A stretch of DNA of 64,000 bases, taken from CBDBND01 sp965262665 (GTDB lineage: Bacteria > Pseudomonadota > Alphaproteobacteria > Rhodospirillales > Rhodospirillaceae). Within the stretch, counting starts at the first letter, position 1, and each line of letters begins with the position of its first letter. The DNA is taken from NCBI GenBank assembly GCA_965262665.1, contig CBDHFR010000003.1, positions 372,001 through 436,000 of the forward strand, written 5' to 3'. Below the pieces are notes generated by a model. It searched no databases and had not been told where the DNA came from. It worked only from the letters and a program-made list of their open reading frames with translations. Positions 1-9,189 of this stretch are shown piece by piece. The position numbers were made by a program, and so were the translations under genes.

Positions 1-1109
1 GGCACGGGCGGTGACCCAAAAGTCACGGTCACCTTTCACGACCCCAAGCTGGGCACCAAGCTGTTCATCAACCCGGCCCTTTATGCTGGTGAAGGTTATA
101 TGGACGGCACCCTGACCATTGAAGACGGCGACCTGTTCGACATGCTCGATCTGGTTATGGCCAACATCGGCACAGCTCACGGCCATTGGGCCGCACGCAT
201 GCTGAAATCCATCGAGCGCTTTGGCGGGCTGGTGCGCACATACAATCCCATTGGCCGGGCAGCCAAGAATGTGGCCCATCATTACGATTTGTCGTCGACT
301 CTCTACGAGCGTTTCCTCGACGAAGATATGCAGTACTCCATGGCCTACTACCGGTCGCCCAACGATTCTCTGGAAATCGCGCAACGCAACAAGGTTGACC
401 ACATCGCTGCCAAGCTCTGCCTGGAGCCCGGCATGACTGTGCTCGACATCGGCTGCGGTTGGGGCGGCCTTGCTCTGGGCTTGCACAAACGTCACGGCGT
501 GTCTGTCACAGGCATTAACTTGTCGGAGGAACAGTTGAAAGTCGCCCGCGAGCGGGCCGACAAAGACGGAGTCGGGGACGATGTGCGCTATCTCTTTCAG
601 GATTACCGGGAAGTGGACGGCACCTACGACCGCATCGTTTCCGTCGGTATGTTGAGCACGTTGGTCTGCCGCTTTACCGCATATTTTTCAAAACCATGCG
701 GGACCATCTCACCGACGACGGTGTTGCCCTGCTTCATACCATCGGCCGAGCCGACGGTCCGGGAGCGTCGGATTCCTGGACATTGAAATATATTTTCCCC
801 GGTGGGTATGCGCCGGCGTTGTCGGAAATCGTACCCCATGTGGAAAAGGCCGGATTCTACATCACCGATGTGGAGACGCTGCGTTTGCACTACGCCTACA
901 CATTGAAGGAATGGCGCCGCCGGTTCATGGATCACCGCGATGAAATGGAAAAGATTTACGACGCACGGTTCTGCCGCATGTGGGAATTTTTTCTCGCCAG
1001 TGCAGAAGCCAGCTTCCGCCATGCGTTCCATGTCAATTTTCATATTCAAATGAGCCCAAGCCTGGAAGCCGTGCCGCTGACCCGGGACTACATGTACGCC
1101 GCCGCTTAA
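1..1109 (+). pseudogene. cfa: Cyclopropane-fatty-acyl-phospholipid synthase, 5'-truncated by window and frameshifted
   Basis: The reading frame is open from base 1, so the true start lies upstream of the window. The protein would transfer a methylene group from S-adenosylmethionine to unsaturated phospholipid acyl chains at the inner membrane. The SAM-binding loop VLDIGCGWGG (about 434-463) is clear, as are the upstream YDLSSTLYERFLDEDMQYS block and the C-terminal LHYAYTLKEWRRRF block. At about 649-656 the family motif VGMFEHVG is broken: ATG TT GAG is one base short. The rest (FKTMRDHLTDDG onward) continues in the next frame to TAA at 1107-1109. A one-base deletion or a sequencing error would explain this. 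The stop codon overlaps the stop of the convergent minus-strand gene. Family identity is secure; whether the gene is truly broken is not. Confidence 0.85.
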
Positions 1110-1969
1110 CCCTGAACGAAAGCGACGACAGCGCCGCAGGCATCATTGGGAGCAACGAAAAGTTCACCGCCAGCACTGGTCTGTACAGTGACGCTCCTGT
1201 CTTTTAGATACGATTGGGTGTCCTGAAGGTTTGCGACACTGACCGTGAATCCAGCCAGCGCCGGTGGTGCGATGGTTACCGCTGAGGGAAAACGTTGCTC
1301 CAACACTGCTTTATCAAGCACTTCGATAAACTGTTTGCCAAATTCTACGCGTTGGCCGTCGACGTCGGAAATACCGGGCAAGGTAGAATAGTGGGACAAC
1401 GCATCTTTTGCGTTCGCGGCCAAAACGGTGACACCAACAATCCCGGTTGCTCCATTGGGATGACCATCTTCTGGGGGTTGAAAAACCAGGTCAGGGGTCA
1501 GTTGTTCGACCACACAGAGAAAGCCCTCATCGCCAAAAGCGTCCGGGACTTTAAGCCAGTAAAACTGAGCATCGCCGTGATGCTGTCCATACTCCACATG
1601 ACGGCTGGCGTTTTGCACGGCGGGAACCTCAAAGCCTTCGTTCGCTAACACATCGCGGCTGTCTTTAGCGTTGCTGGTGCCCAGCGCCAAAATGTGAAGG
1701 CCGTCCCGGCGGGCAAGCCAAGGGGCGAGATGGTGGTTGGGATCCTGCGAGGTGACACCTGACAGTTCGACATAACTGTCGGCAAAAATGAGATGGGCAG
1801 AGTCCTGTCCCAGCGGAACAGGCTTGCCGTCCTGCTCCCCCATCAGCGGCACCGGTTGAGTGGGCTGGAAACCCAAGCGCGTGTACGCAGCAGTTAAGAT
1901 ACTGATGTCCCGGCCGACGACGCCGAGATGATCGATGGCCGAAAACGAAAATTGTTGTGCCGACACCAT
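1106..1969 (-). CDS. VOC (glyoxalase-like) family protein
   Basis: About 287 residues, beginning at MVSAQQFSFSAIDHLGVVG. A longer in-frame start exists at 2059, but the family-like sequence begins at the internal ATG and the extra 30 residues look non-conserved. The IDHLGVVGRDI opening, TAAYTRLGFQPT helix and a second beta-alpha-beta half (GIVGVTVLAANAKDALSHY) fit a two-module vicinal-oxygen-chelate protein of the Glyoxalase_3-like type. These are usually metal-dependent dioxygenases, isomerases or lyases; the substrate here is unknown. The gene converges on the cfa fragment, sharing stop bases, and its start region faces the divergent OsmC gene 80 bp away. Confidence 0.7.
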   Translation of the reverse strand: MVSAQQFSFSAIDHLGVVGRDISILTAAYTRLGFQPTQPVPLMGEQDGKPVPLGQDSAHLIFADSYVELSGVTSQDPNHHLAPWLARRDGLHILALGTSNAKDSRDVLANEGFEVPAVQNASRHVEYGQHHGDAQFYWLKVPDAFGDEGFLCVVEQLTPDLVFQPPEDGHPNGATGIVGVTVLAANAKDALSHYSTLPGISDVDGQRVEFGKQFIEVLDKAVLEQRFPSAVTIAPPALAGFTVSVANLQDTQSYLKDRSVTVQTSAGGELFVAPNDACGAVVAFVQG

Positions 1970-2048
1970 CCCCCATAGGTGCCATGCTCCGGACCAATCA
2001 GGAAAGCCTGATGTGACACAAAACAGGCCAAACAGGGGGAGCCGCTTC

Positions 2049-2654
2049 ATGCAAACCACTGCGCGTTATCCGGACTACATCGGCATTTCCGATGTCAGCA
2101 CCCAATCCTTCGAACAAATGCGGGTCGAAGGGTATTTCGACGGCCAGCCGTCGATCATGTTTGACGAACCCGAAGGCTTTGACATCGGCGATCCGCCCGA
2201 TCTGCAAGGCCGGTCCCGGGGCTGGACCCCGGTTCATGCCCAGCTCTGTGCCTTGGCCGCCTGCACCTCCATCACGGTTCGCGTCGTCGCCCGCGATCAG
2301 GGATTCAAGTACCAGGCGATCAAAACCGATATCCGCTCCCTGATTGATATTCGCGGTTTCTTTTTTGATCTCCATCTTCAGCCTCAATACGAACAGATCA
2401 ATTTCGATCTTCATGTGGACTCGCGGGAGAAGACGGAGCGGGTCAAAGAGCTGGCCCGGGAGACGGACCGCCGTTGCCCGCAGATTGGCCTGTTCAGAAA
2501 AGCCGGCATTCCCATGGTTATGAGCTGGTACCGGCAAGGGTCAAAAAAGCCTCTGTTTGAAAACAAATTCCACGTCGGACGGGGTAAGACGCCGGAAGAA
2601 AAATTGATCGAAAAACAGAAGAAGGCTGAGGCGAAAGCTGGTAAGAAAAAGTAG
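2049..2654 (+). CDS. OsmC family protein
   Basis: 201 residues from the ATG at 2049, which has a good Shine-Dalgarno AGGGGGA 8 bp upstream. The family acts as a thiol-dependent peroxidase or detoxification protein in the cytoplasm. The two reactive-cysteine contexts are visible: LCALAACTSITVRVVA in the middle and DRRCPQIGLF near the C-terminus. The last 25 residues are a lysine/glutamate-rich tail (EEKLIEKQKKAEAKAGKKK), longer than in typical OsmC proteins. The gene is divergent from the VOC gene and is followed by 115 bp without a gene before an IS630 element. Family call is firm; the physiological substrate is unknown. Confidence 0.75.
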   Translation: MQTTARYPDYIGISDVSTQSFEQMRVEGYFDGQPSIMFDEPEGFDIGDPPDLQGRSRGWTPVHAQLCALAACTSITVRVVARDQGFKYQAIKTDIRSLIDIRGFFFDLHLQPQYEQINFDLHVDSREKTERVKELARETDRRCPQIGLFRKAGIPMVMSWYRQGSKKPLFENKFHVGRGKTPEEKLIEKQKKAEAKAGKKK

Positions 2655-2770
2655 GCGTTGCGGACACTTGGGTGGGGTGTCTTGAGGTGGCTCACACCCT
2701 CTGCAATGGACCCAAAAAGAATAGGGTTTGTCACAAACCTATAACGTTCCTTTTGTGGCCGTTTTTGCTA

Positions 2771-3829
2771 GAGCATTTCCGATTTATTCTGACGCATAGC
2801 CGTCAGCAACCAAGAAGTTCCTGCAGTGCTCGTGATTGAAGAGGCCGCAGACGTTACCGGCGGCTTTCCACAGATCATCGATGGTGCGGGGTTTTAAGCG
2901 CTTCATGTGAGCTTTGAACTTTGAAAATGCGAGCTCGATCGGGTTGAAGTCCGGCGCATAGGGCGGCAGGAACAAAAGCCATGCGCCCCGCTTTTCAACC
3001 GCCCGCCTGGCACCGTCGCGTTTGTCGGCCGGCAGATTGCCGGGGACAACAACAGCGCCTTTTTGAAGGGTCGGGGCGCGTTGCGTTTTGATGTACTGCT
3101 CGAATGCATCACCGTCCATGGCGCCCTCGATCAAATCAGGGCACCCAGGGCGCGGTCAGGCCGTCACCGCGCAATCCGGCAATGAAGGTCATGGTTTTCC
3201 AATGACCATGGGGAATGGCGGCAACCATCCGCTGGCCGCTGGGACAGCGCCCCCGCAGGCGCGCCATTTTGGTATTGATACTTGTTTCGTCAAGGAACAC
3301 GATCCTGCCGACCCGCTCGGGATGGGCCGGGAGCCGGGCCTGACGTTGGCGCCAAACCACGCGTGCTGCCTGCCCATCCGCGCGTTCCTGTTCACTGGCG
3401 TGGGCGGTTTTTTTAAAGCTGATCTTGCGCGCGCGGAACCAGTCATTAATCGTCGAAGTCGGCGCAATCACTTGGTGAACTTCGTCCAGACGCTCAGACA
3501 GCTCTTGCAGTGTCGGGTCTGGCGTCTCCTTAATCCAGCGCAGGATATCCTCGCCGTCAAGGATCAAGACGGCGCTGGCGCGACGGCCGTGGTTTGACCG
3601 CGACAGTCCCCTCGTCTTCATATCGCCTGACATACCGCACCGCCGAGCTTGCGCTCACCTCAAAAAGGGCCGCCGCCTGACGGCGCGACATGCCCGACGC
3701 CACTTTCCTCGCCAAACGAATACGCAGGTCTTCCGATACAGCCACGATGCCCCCGCCAAAGCGGCTATCGAATCAGTCCGCCAAGACCATGACAACAAAA
3801 TATTGATTCATTCAACCTCGGAAACGCTC
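2771..3829 (-). mobile_element. IS630 family element, decayed, ends intact
   Basis: The 1059-bp element has imperfect terminal inverted repeats (left GAGCATTTCCGA, right end read outward-in GAGCGTTTCCGA). It is bounded by TA on each side (2769-2770 and 3830-3831), the target duplication expected for IS630/Tc1-type elements. Removing it with one TA would join 5'-TTTTTGC to TAGCATAC. The transposase inside is frameshifted (separate entry). Confidence 0.85.
2784..3745 (-). pseudogene. IS630 family transposase, multiply frameshifted
   Basis: Three reading frames together make one IS630 transposase. The N-terminal helix-turn-helix (SRRQAAALFEVSASSAVRY) is at 3557-3745, the middle with the first catalytic Asp (IVFLDETSINTK) at 3136-3562, and the C-terminal block (LLFLPPYAPDFNPIELAF, third acidic residue Glu) at 2784-3134. 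The second catalytic position, normally in a DN[LS]xxH motif, reads PGNLPADK here, so the Asp is replaced by Gly. The frame breaks lie near 3563 and near 3135. Loss of the catalytic Asp plus two frameshifts makes this copy inactive. Confidence 0.85.
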
Positions 3830-3831
3830 TA

Positions 3832-3975
3832 GCATACAATTCCCTTTGAAAAGGGTAACGAAACTCTGAAAGAACACGCCAACAAACTCGATCATCTCAA
3901 ACGGATCACAGATGATTTTCGCCTATTTCAACCGGATGAGGTTTTCGGAAGGGACAGCTTTGCGGAATATGTAGG
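3832..3975 (+). other. Orphan open stretch with one arm of a dispersed repeat
   Basis: Between the IS630 right end and an IS6 end. One frame is open (HTIPFEKGNETLKEHANK, then LFQPDEVFGRDSFAEYVGP) but has no start codon, and I do not recognise the protein. Bases 3925-3956 match a repeat arm found again at 53072-53103 (inverted), 32045-32070 and 6667-6691 (inverted). The stretch may be the remnant of a gene cut by both IS elements, or part of a small mobile repeat. Confidence 0.35.
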
Positions 3976-4001
3976 TCCGACCCAGTTAGTCTAACAATGC
4001 C
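3976..4001 (+). repeat. Solo IS6-type right terminal end
   Basis: 26 bp ending AGTCTAACAATGCC match the right end of the 805-bp IS6 elements in this window (for example 35177-35202) with one change. No transposase is attached, so this is a leftover end, 27 bp downstream of the TonB receptor stop. Confidence 0.7.
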
Positions 4002-4027
4002 GGTTTCTCGGCTTTCTGTTCGCCCAC

Positions 4028-6475
4028 TTACATGCGGTAGCTCAGTCGCAGCCCAATCTGCCGTTCATCAGGCACGAATAGGTTAATGGCCGTGCCGAAG
4101 GAGAACAGGTCGAACATCTCTTGGCTGCTGCGAACGGTTTCGGAGTCCAATAGATTGTCCGCATAGAAAATGGCCGACCAGGAATCCCCTTCGACACCGA
4201 GGCGAGCATCCACATTCCAATAGGACGGCAGCATCCAGCGGTTCCAATGGGCTTGGAACCGCTTGCCCTGGTACTGCGTGGCCAGTTCCGCCACGATATT
4301 GAAGTCATCGGTGACCGGGAATGAGCCATTCAGCCCGAAGGTAAGCCCATGTCTAGGCGCTCGCTCGAGCTGGTTACCGTTCAAGCTGACTTCGCATACA
4401 GGAATGGGGGTGCCGTCGGCGGCGTTCTGCGTCGCTGCTGTGCAGTTACCGGCACGGACGATGTCGTTGCCGCTCAAGGCGGAGAATATGAAGTTTGTGT
4501 ACTTCGTATCCAAATATGTATAAGCGGCATTGAAGGTGACCTCGTCGGATACGACCACAGCCATGTCGGCCTCAAGGCCGTAGACTTCGGCTTTACCGGC
4601 GTTTCTGGTCACTGTGCCCAGGTTGACGCCTTGACCGGCGGACCCGTCCTGCGTCGTCACCTGCTTGTTGGAATAATCCATGAAGAAGACCGAGCCGTTG
4701 AGTTGGACGCGGCCGTCCGCCCATTGGGACTTAGCGCCCGCTTCATAGTTCCACAGGGTTTCGGGCAGGAAGCGGTTGGTTGTTAGAGTGGTGCCGACGT
4801 TAAGGGTGGAGAAGCCTCCCGGCTTGGCCCCCTTGGATACCGTCGCATACACCATCACATCGTCAATGGCCTGGTAATCCAGCGACACCCGCGGGGTGAA
4901 GAAAGTATCGCTCGCCTGAGCCAGCGGCAATTTAATGGCCGGTGAGTAGGGCACTGGTCCGAAGAAAAAGACACCGAAAGCCCTGTTGACGTTGCCGTCC
5001 ACGTCATAGGTGAAATTCTCGTCCGAATAGCGGGCTTCCGCCGTCAGGGTCAGGTCATCGCTAATATCAAACTCAATATAAGCATAGCCGGACCAGTGCT
5101 CTGTATCGCGGTTGAGGAACGCGGAGTTCAGGCCGGCACGGCCCTGCAAAGCCAGATTGAGCTCGGCGGAGCCACGTCCCGAGAAATCAACCGCCGCACT
5201 ACTATTGGAAATCTGCCTGACCTTTTCATCCCAATACAGACCGCCGATGGCCCAGCGGAAACCTTCGGATTCAAGGTCGCTGAAACGGATTTCCTGACTA
5301 AACTGTTGGGTGTCGGTGAAGAAGTCGATGTCGACCGACCGGGGTAGCGGTTCGGCAATGCCGCCCGGTGGCGGGAACGGCACAAAAGTCCGCGGTGCAC
5401 CGCGTCTGTCGGAGTCAAACCTCTGTGTTGTCGTGGCGTCGTTGTAGCCGGTCAGGGAAGTGAAAGTTATGGTGTCCGTGATATCCCACTCTGCTCTCAG
5501 ACTGTAAATATAGGATTCCATATCGGTACCCGGGTAATCCATGCCTGGATTGAATGGATCGGTGCTGAAAGTGACCGCGTCACCGGGCTCTATGGACAGC
5601 AGACCGAAGGTGGGATTGAATGCCCCGGTCAGGCCCAGCGGGTTGGCAGGGGCGGGAATGAAGTTGGCGCCGCCCTTAACGACCTGGGGACGGATTTCGT
5701 TGGAATCGTCTGAATAGGCAACGCGGGCCGTGACGTTTAATTTTTCAGTCATCTCCGCGCTCAGCACACCCGACACGCCAAAGCTGTCAAAACCGCCGAT
5801 TTCGGCGTTTGTAATTGTGTTTTTGTGAAACCCATCATGTTCGGCGTAAGCAGCGTTTACGCGGATACCCACCTTCCCGTCGTCGTCGATCGGTCCGCTG
5901 ACGCCGGAGCGTATTTCCAACTGGCCGTTTTCTCCGGCATCAACAAATACGTTGGCACTGAATTCGTCGGACGGGCGTTTGGTGATGTAGTTGATGGCCC
6001 CACCAAAGGCGACGCGACCATACAGCGCACTTTGCGGCCCTTTCACCACTTCGATCCGCTCCACATCCACAAGCCGCATGTTCATGAGGTTGCCGCCGCC
6101 GGCGGTTTGTATGGACTCACTGGAAACGTCAATGCCATCCAGCAGAATGCCGACGGGGGGGCGGCCGCGGGTGGCGGGCAGACCGCGAATGGCCGGACGG
6201 GTGTCTTGTCGGGCAAAACCGAGGTCGAACGTAAGACCCGGAGTCAAACGCGCCACATCTTCAACGCTGCGGATGCCGCTGCGCTCGATCTGTAGATCGG
6301 TGAAGGCAGTGATGGACATGGGAATGTCCTGTAAAGATTCAGCCCGGCGCCGGGTTGTCACCGTAATTTCTTCGATGGCGACATTTTGCGCAGCAACGTC
6401 CTGCATGCCAATCATAGCAATGGCCGAAAGCATGGTCGCGCAGGCAAGGCTTTGCCGGAAGTGGCGTAATGCCAT
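4028..6475 (-). CDS. TonB-dependent outer-membrane receptor
   Basis: 815 residues from the ATG at 6475, preceded by AAGGGG at a good distance; an upstream ATG at 6538 lacks this. The signal peptide (MALRHFRQSLACATMLSAIA to VAAQ) is followed by a TonB box (IEEITVTTRRRAES), a plug domain (RSVEDVARLTPGLTF, IRGLPATRGRPPVGILLDG, VERIEVVKGPQSALYGR) and a long beta-barrel ending GLRLSYRM. It should import a large or scarce substrate across the outer membrane using TonB energy. Plug spacing resembles the receptors common in sphingomonad-like catabolic loci rather than classical siderophore receptors (inference). It has no obvious operon partner: it is flanked by an IS6 end downstream and a short palindromic repeat plus IS6 end upstream. 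A second receptor lies at 14156-16549. Confidence 0.92.
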   Translation of the reverse strand: MALRHFRQSLACATMLSAIAMIGMQDVAAQNVAIEEITVTTRRRAESLQDIPMSITAFTDLQIERSGIRSVEDVARLTPGLTFDLGFARQDTRPAIRGLPATRGRPPVGILLDGIDVSSESIQTAGGGNLMNMRLVDVERIEVVKGPQSALYGRVAFGGAINYITKRPSDEFSANVFVDAGENGQLEIRSGVSGPIDDDGKVGIRVNAAYAEHDGFHKNTITNAEIGGFDSFGVSGVLSAEMTEKLNVTARVAYSDDSNEIRPQVVKGGANFIPAPANPLGLTGAFNPTFGLLSIEPGDAVTFSTDPFNPGMDYPGTDMESYIYSLRAEWDITDTITFTSLTGYNDATTTQRFDSDRRGAPRTFVPFPPPGGIAEPLPRSVDIDFFTDTQQFSQEIRFSDLESEGFRWAIGGLYWDEKVRQISNSSAAVDFSGRGSAELNLALQGRAGLNSAFLNRDTEHWSGYAYIEFDISDDLTLTAEARYSDENFTYDVDGNVNRAFGVFFFGPVPYSPAIKLPLAQASDTFFTPRVSLDYQAIDDVMVYATVSKGAKPGGFSTLNVGTTLTTNRFLPETLWNYEAGAKSQWADGRVQLNGSVFFMDYSNKQVTTQDGSAGQGVNLGTVTRNAGKAEVYGLEADMAVVVSDEVTFNAAYTYLDTKYTNFIFSALSGNDIVRAGNCTAATQNAADGTPIPVCEVSLNGNQLERAPRHGLTFGLNGSFPVTDDFNIVAELATQYQGKRFQAHWNRWMLPSYWNVDARLGVEGDSWSAIFYADNLLDSETVRSSQEMFDLFSFGTAINLFVPDERQIGLRLSYRM

Positions 6476-6666
6476 GATTTGACCCCTTATCTCTTTAGGT
6501 TTCGTTTGAGCCGCCCGATTTCCCCAATAAGACGCCAAAATCCCCTAGTGCAGGTATGGTATTCCAAGAAAGCAGTTATTAATAGGTGGATACCATACGT
6601 CAACCAATTGATGGCATGCTGTTACAAAAAAAGACAAGCTAACGAAAATGGACGAGACTATGCGAC

Positions 6667-6744
6667 CGGTCCTTTCCGAAAACTTCATCCGTCGACCTTC
6701 ATGGTGCAAACCGCCTATCTCCGGATGAGATTCTAGGAAGACAC
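6667..6744. repeat. Short inverted-repeat element (copy of a dispersed family)
   Basis: Two imperfect inverted arms, TCCTTTCCGAAAACTTCATC and CGGATGAGATTCTAGGAAGA, enclose about 30 bp. The same arm sequence occurs at 3925, 31991/32045 and 53072. This copy lies about 190-270 bp upstream of the TonB receptor start at 6475, and an IS6 solo end follows at 6775. Confidence 0.55.
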
Positions 6745-6774
6745 AACCAGTGGAAAAGGTAAATGGAAGTGACA

Positions 6775-6800
6775 TCCGACCCAGCTAGTCTGACAATGCC
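6775..6800 (+). repeat. Solo IS6-type right terminal end
   Basis: TCCGACCCAGCTAGTCTGAC then AATGCC matches the IS6 right end of this window with one or two changes. No transposase lies next to it. It sits 63 bp upstream of the YcnI-like gene and may have replaced that gene's native promoter region. Confidence 0.65.
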
Positions 6801-6863
6801 GTTTGAGATGGTGGCAGGCCGATTACCGAAGAGTTTTGAGAATCCCATTCACTGGAGAGTGCA

Positions 6864-7472
6864 ATGAAAAGATTCCTGTTTCTTATAGCAGCTACAACCG
6901 GCGCGCTGACCCTTTCAGCCGCGTCTTCCGCCAACGCCCATATTGTCATTGAGAATTTCAAGGGCAGGGCAGGGTACAACGAGTTTCTGACGTTAATGGT
7001 GCCACATGGTTGCGGTCCGGCACCCACAACCGAGTTGCGCATGAAGATTCCGGAAGGAATTAGTCCCGCCGTTCCTGAGCAAAAAGAGGGGTGGGAGACC
7101 CAGGTCATCATGAAGAAACTGGATGAACCCATTCGCGGCGAAGGCGGACGCATGATTTCGGAGGTGGTCGATGAATTCGTGTGGCGGGGGAATCTACCAA
7201 CCAACCAATTGGGAACTTTCAAGTTTCTAGCACGCATGCCAGCTAAGGTCGGGTCCGTTGTCGCCTTCAAGACCATTCAAAAATGCGGTGATGAAGAAGT
7301 CCGCTGGGTCGACGCGATCGACGAAGGCCAGGAGGCTTGGGAGATGTGGATTAATCCTGAACCGGCACCTTTCGTCGAGGTTATCACGGCCGATGGGCCG
7401 CAACTCGGCGCGAGCATGGAGCAGCTTCAGGCTGCCCGGCAAGCCCAAGTTCAAGGCGCCAGCCGCGAATAA
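6864..7472 (+). CDS. YcnI-like (DUF1775) exported protein
   Basis: 202 residues with a signal peptide ending ASSANA followed directly by His (HIVIENFKGRAGYNEF). In DUF1775/YcnI proteins the mature N-terminal His takes part in copper binding, so periplasmic copper handling is the family expectation. The Ig-like core (YNEFLTLMVPHGCGPAPTTEL, IPEGISPAVPEQKEGWE) matches. The start at 6864 has GGAGAG 8-9 bp upstream. Unusually, no copper transporter, DUF461/PCuAC or CopD gene lies nearby: an IS6 end is upstream and IS/conjugation debris begins just downstream, so any operon partners may have been lost. Confidence 0.75.
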   Translation: MKRFLFLIAATTGALTLSAASSANAHIVIENFKGRAGYNEFLTLMVPHGCGPAPTTELRMKIPEGISPAVPEQKEGWETQVIMKKLDEPIRGEGGRMISEVVDEFVWRGNLPTNQLGTFKFLARMPAKVGSVVAFKTIQKCGDEEVRWVDAIDEGQEAWEMWINPEPAPFVEVITADGPQLGASMEQLQAARQAQVQGASRE

Positions 7473-7487
7473 TAGGCAAGTAGATGT

Positions 7488-8152
7488 ATTTCTGGGCCGG
7501 TGGTCCTTTGTCCATCGGCCCTTTCTGTGCAGGCTTTTGATCTCCGCGACCGAGAAGGGCCCGGGGAGCTTGAGATAGCCGGTGAGATTGGGCAGCCGCA
7601 TGACCTCGGACGGGCAAGCGCCAGCGAGCGCAGCTCGCGCCTCGGCGTCAGCGACACGCCGTCGCGGATGGTGTTGGCGCCGTAACTAAACGCCTCGGAG
7701 ATCTCCTCGACCTCGGCTCCCCCGAGGCTGTCGGCGGACCATTGCGCGGTATCCCGGTCGGGCGCGGCGAGCACGACGCGGGTGCCGCAAAGCCCGGAGA
7801 TGGTCTCGGCCCCGTTGCGGCCATAGAGATCGCGTAGCGCCGAAGAAACCTGGATGCCGAGCACGAAGCAGCCGCCGAACTGACGGCTCTCGGCAAGGCC
7901 CGGCTGCAGGCTCGGCACCTGATGCAGGGTGGGCAGTTCGTCGAGGATCACCCAGACCCGGCGGCCGCCGTCCTGCTCGAGCGAGAGTAGCGCGTTGACC
8001 GCGATCTCGAGCCAGGTGGAGATCAGCCCGCGCAGGCTCGCATGCTGGTCGCCGCGCGAGGTCAGGAACAGGAAGCCGCCACTGTCTTTGGCACCGTCCT
8101 CTTGGCCGTCCTTTTTGCTAATCCAATCCCGGATCGAGAACGGTTTGCCGCT
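7488..8152 (-). pseudogene. Conjugal transfer coupling protein (TraD-like ATPase) fragment
   Basis: The sequence carries the C-terminal half of a TraD/VirD4-type coupling ATPase. A Walker B region (RRVWVILDELPTLHQVPSLQ), the QVSSALRDLYG segment and the TRVVLAAPDRDTAQWSADSL segment are recognisable. The N-terminal half with Walker A is absent. Near 7600-7640 the frame breaks; the family-like tail (MRLPNLTGYLKLPGPFSVAE) continues in another frame to about 7490. The fragment is fused in frame at its 5' side to an IS3 OrfA piece, giving one long but meaningless ORF. It marks a lost conjugative element; no other transfer gene is seen. Confidence 0.7.
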
Positions 8153-8251
8153 ATCGGGCACGATCCGCTTGAGCCGGGTGTTCTCTTTCTCAAGCGACTT
8201 GAACTCCTGAAGCTGAGATTTCGCCATGCCACCGTAGCGCTTGCGCCAGGT
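8153..8251 (-). mobile_element. IS3 family OrfA fragment
   Basis: Encodes WRKRYGGMAKSQLQEFKSLE and then KENTRLKRIV, the leucine-zipper end of an IS3 OrfA (helix-turn-helix subunit). The rest of the element is missing. Its coding frame runs straight into the TraD fragment. Confidence 0.6.
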
Positions 8252-8345
8252 TTAATACCAATCGACATTGATCAGAACCGATGGGCCCATATTTGCCGTC
8301 CAATGGATGTGATTTTCCACGGTCGGTCGATGATCTTGTTCCATG
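8252..8345 (-). mobile_element. IS630 transposase 3' fragment
   Basis: Encodes the C-terminal block IVDLCCQAWNKIIDRPWKIT, SIGRQIWAHRF, stop at 8272-8274. This matches the tail of the IS630-type copy at 29156-29656 (IVDAACHAWNKLIDKPSKIM). It is joined directly to a truncated IS21 istA gene, forming a false chimeric ORF. Confidence 0.6.
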
Positions 8346-9189
8346 CCTGACAGCACAGGTCGACGATACCCGGACGGCCATATCGGTCTTCGCAGAGGTA
8401 ATGGGATTGCAGTTCGCTGAACGACCGGGTTCGTTGCCGCCTGCCATCCGGCAGGATACGTGACGCCAAGCACTTGTCGTTGTCATAAAGGATCGATCGC
8501 GGCACGCCGCCGAAGAAGGCGAAGGCCTTGTTGTGGCCATCCAGCCAGGCTTCCACCGTCGCCGCCGGATAGGCCACGACGAAGCATGCAGCGCTGTGGG
8601 GAAGGGTCATGACAAAGAAATGGGCTCGCAGCTTGACGCCAGCGATGATCGCATCCGACTCGCCGAAGTCCGCCTGCGCATGCCCCGGCGCATGCCCCGG
8701 CGGATGTACCAGCGGCACGAACATCTCCCGCAAACGACGGCGCCGTTCGCGGACGTAATCCTTGACGATGGTCTGGCCGCCGGTGAAGCCATGCTCATCG
8801 CGAAGGCGCTCGAATATCCGCTTTGCCGTGTGGCGCTGCTTACGGTGAACCGTGCGGTCCGCTTCCAGAATGCGGTCAATGATATCCGTGAACGGGTCCA
8901 GCTTAGGCCGCTTCGGCGGCTCGCTGCGCCGGTATCCCGGCGGCACCGAGTGCCGCAGCATCTTCTTCACTGTATCGCGCGATAGCCCAAACCGTCTTGC
9001 TGCTTCTCGCTGGCTCAGCTCTTCCACATGGCACGCCAGTCGCACGGTTAGATAAAGGTCCACCAAGTACATCCTCCCACCTTCCATCCCCAAACGGATC
9101 GAAGGCTACAGGTGGCAGACTTTTGCGCCGCCCGCGGCCGGGACATTCCCGCCGCTCCCGTGGACTAATTTGTCACCGCCGTTCTCACA
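8346..9189 (-). mobile_element. IS21 family element, 5' part with istA fragment
   Basis: The istA reading frame (start near 9093-9070) carries the N-terminal helix-turn-helix (LSQREAARRFGLSRDTVKKM) and the start of the DDE integrase core (HAQADFGESDAIIAG, AFAFFGGVPRSILYDND). It stops at SELQSHYLCEDRYGRPG, where an IS630 piece is attached; the rest of istA and all of istB are missing. The outer end TGTGAGAACGGCGGTGACAA (read from 9189 inward) is identical to the end at 39149, which defines the IS terminus. Confidence 0.8.

Noticed and set aside
1935..2048. Longer N-terminus for the OsmC protein
   Set aside because: The ATG at 2049 has a strong AGGGGGA site and matches the family start; the 38 upstream residues overlap the VOC gene start region and look non-coding.
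8272..9093. 273-residue IS21/IS630 ORF as a real fusion protein
   Set aside because: The N-terminal part is istA and the last 27 residues are an IS630 tail; the join is a chance in-frame junction between two fragments with no catalytic completeness.
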